Assembly (NCBI RefSeq): GCF_910592395.1
Contig: NC_088314.1
Coordinates: forward strand, 18,265,998 to 18,325,997
Direction of reading: 5' to 3'
Length of the DNA: 60,000 nucleotides
Origin: Lineus longissimus
Taxonomy: Eukaryota; Nemertea; Pilidiophora; Heteronemertea; Lineidae
Both the position numbers and the translations under genes were made by a program. This document shows positions 59,692-60,000 of this stretch, one piece after another (within the stretch, counting starts at the first letter, position 1; every line of letters begins with the position of its first letter). The notes beneath the pieces were generated by a model. That model worked only from the letters and a program-made list of their open reading frames with translations. It did no database searches and was not told the DNA's origin.

Positions 59692-60000
59692 GTAAGTGGA
59701 AAGCTGGTTACAGAGGTTACGCAATGTCTCCCACTGCCATTCTGAGGTGATTCCCATTCTGAATAGTAGAAGTAAAACTGGATACCGCCACTGTAGTTTA
59801 CAACAATGTCCATCGGTCCCTATTGTTGGGCTGTTGTGTTGCTCCACCGACGCGCGTTTCTGCCCCTCTAGGCTTCATCAGGGTGGCTGGGGTTGACTTG
59901 CATCTGTCTTGTTCGAAGTTCACAGTTTGAATGACATCATGACTCCGGGGTGGTTTCTCAATGACGTTGTGACGTTATAGACTTTGTTGCGACTCTGTTG
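59692..60000 (+). other. Start of stabilin intron 27
   Basis: No feature recognised other than a GGTCCCTATTGTTGGGCTG-containing stretch that looks like dispersed non-coding sequence. Confidence 0.4.

Overview
The window looks like nuclear DNA of a marine invertebrate animal, most plausibly a non-vertebrate deuterostome or a lophotrochozoan. The evidence is spliceosomal introns with GT..AG borders and in-phase junctions, a stabilin-type scavenger receptor (an animal-specific FAS1/EGF architecture), a rhodopsin-class peptide GPCR, a Ty3-type LTR retrotransposon, tRNA-headed SINEs and very dense short inverted-repeat transposons. The species cannot be named from sequence alone.

Layout. (1) Bases 1-138 are the last coding part of an SLC41-family magnesium transporter on the + strand, ending in TAG. 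(2) Bases 139-7013 are intergenic and consist mostly of foldback elements. (3) From 7014 to the right edge runs one large + strand gene, a stabilin. I placed 27 consecutive coding exons (7014 to 59691), all with GT donors and AG acceptors and matching phases. They sum to 3573 coding bases, or 1191 codons. The encoded order is signal peptide, Cys-rich N-terminus, EGF cluster, FAS1-1, FAS1-2, second EGF cluster, FAS1-3, start of FAS1-4. The gene continues beyond the window. (4) The intron between exons 19 and 20 is about 27.3 kb. It contains a complete Ty3-like retrotransposon (26991-31862, minus), a single-exon divergent GPCR gene (35518-36684, minus), SINEs, a non-LTR reverse transcriptase remnant, several minisatellites and a perfect 1.07-kb (TTCTA)n array.

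Repeats. At least eight families of short inverted-repeat elements recur. Family A (about 176 bp, TA-flanked, pogo/Tigger-like ends) has about 18 copies. Family B (190 bp) has five, plus a rearranged hairpin copy. Others have TTA duplications (Harbinger-like), TTAA ends, or other termini. Several are nested, so empty target sites can be read from sibling copies. Introns also carry minisatellites with units of 17, 23, 65, 96 and 148 bp.

Most notable: a 121-bp tandem array that repeats the 3' part of stabilin exon 6 together with its splice donor (seven intact GTAAGT donors, one acceptor); decayed copies of parts of exons 21 and 26; a GPCR lacking N1.50, W4.50 and both Cys of the usual extracellular disulfide; and an apparently young LTR element with identical LTRs and an intact gag-pol frame. 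I found no convincing wholly new gene system; the most unusual structure is the multi-donor array.
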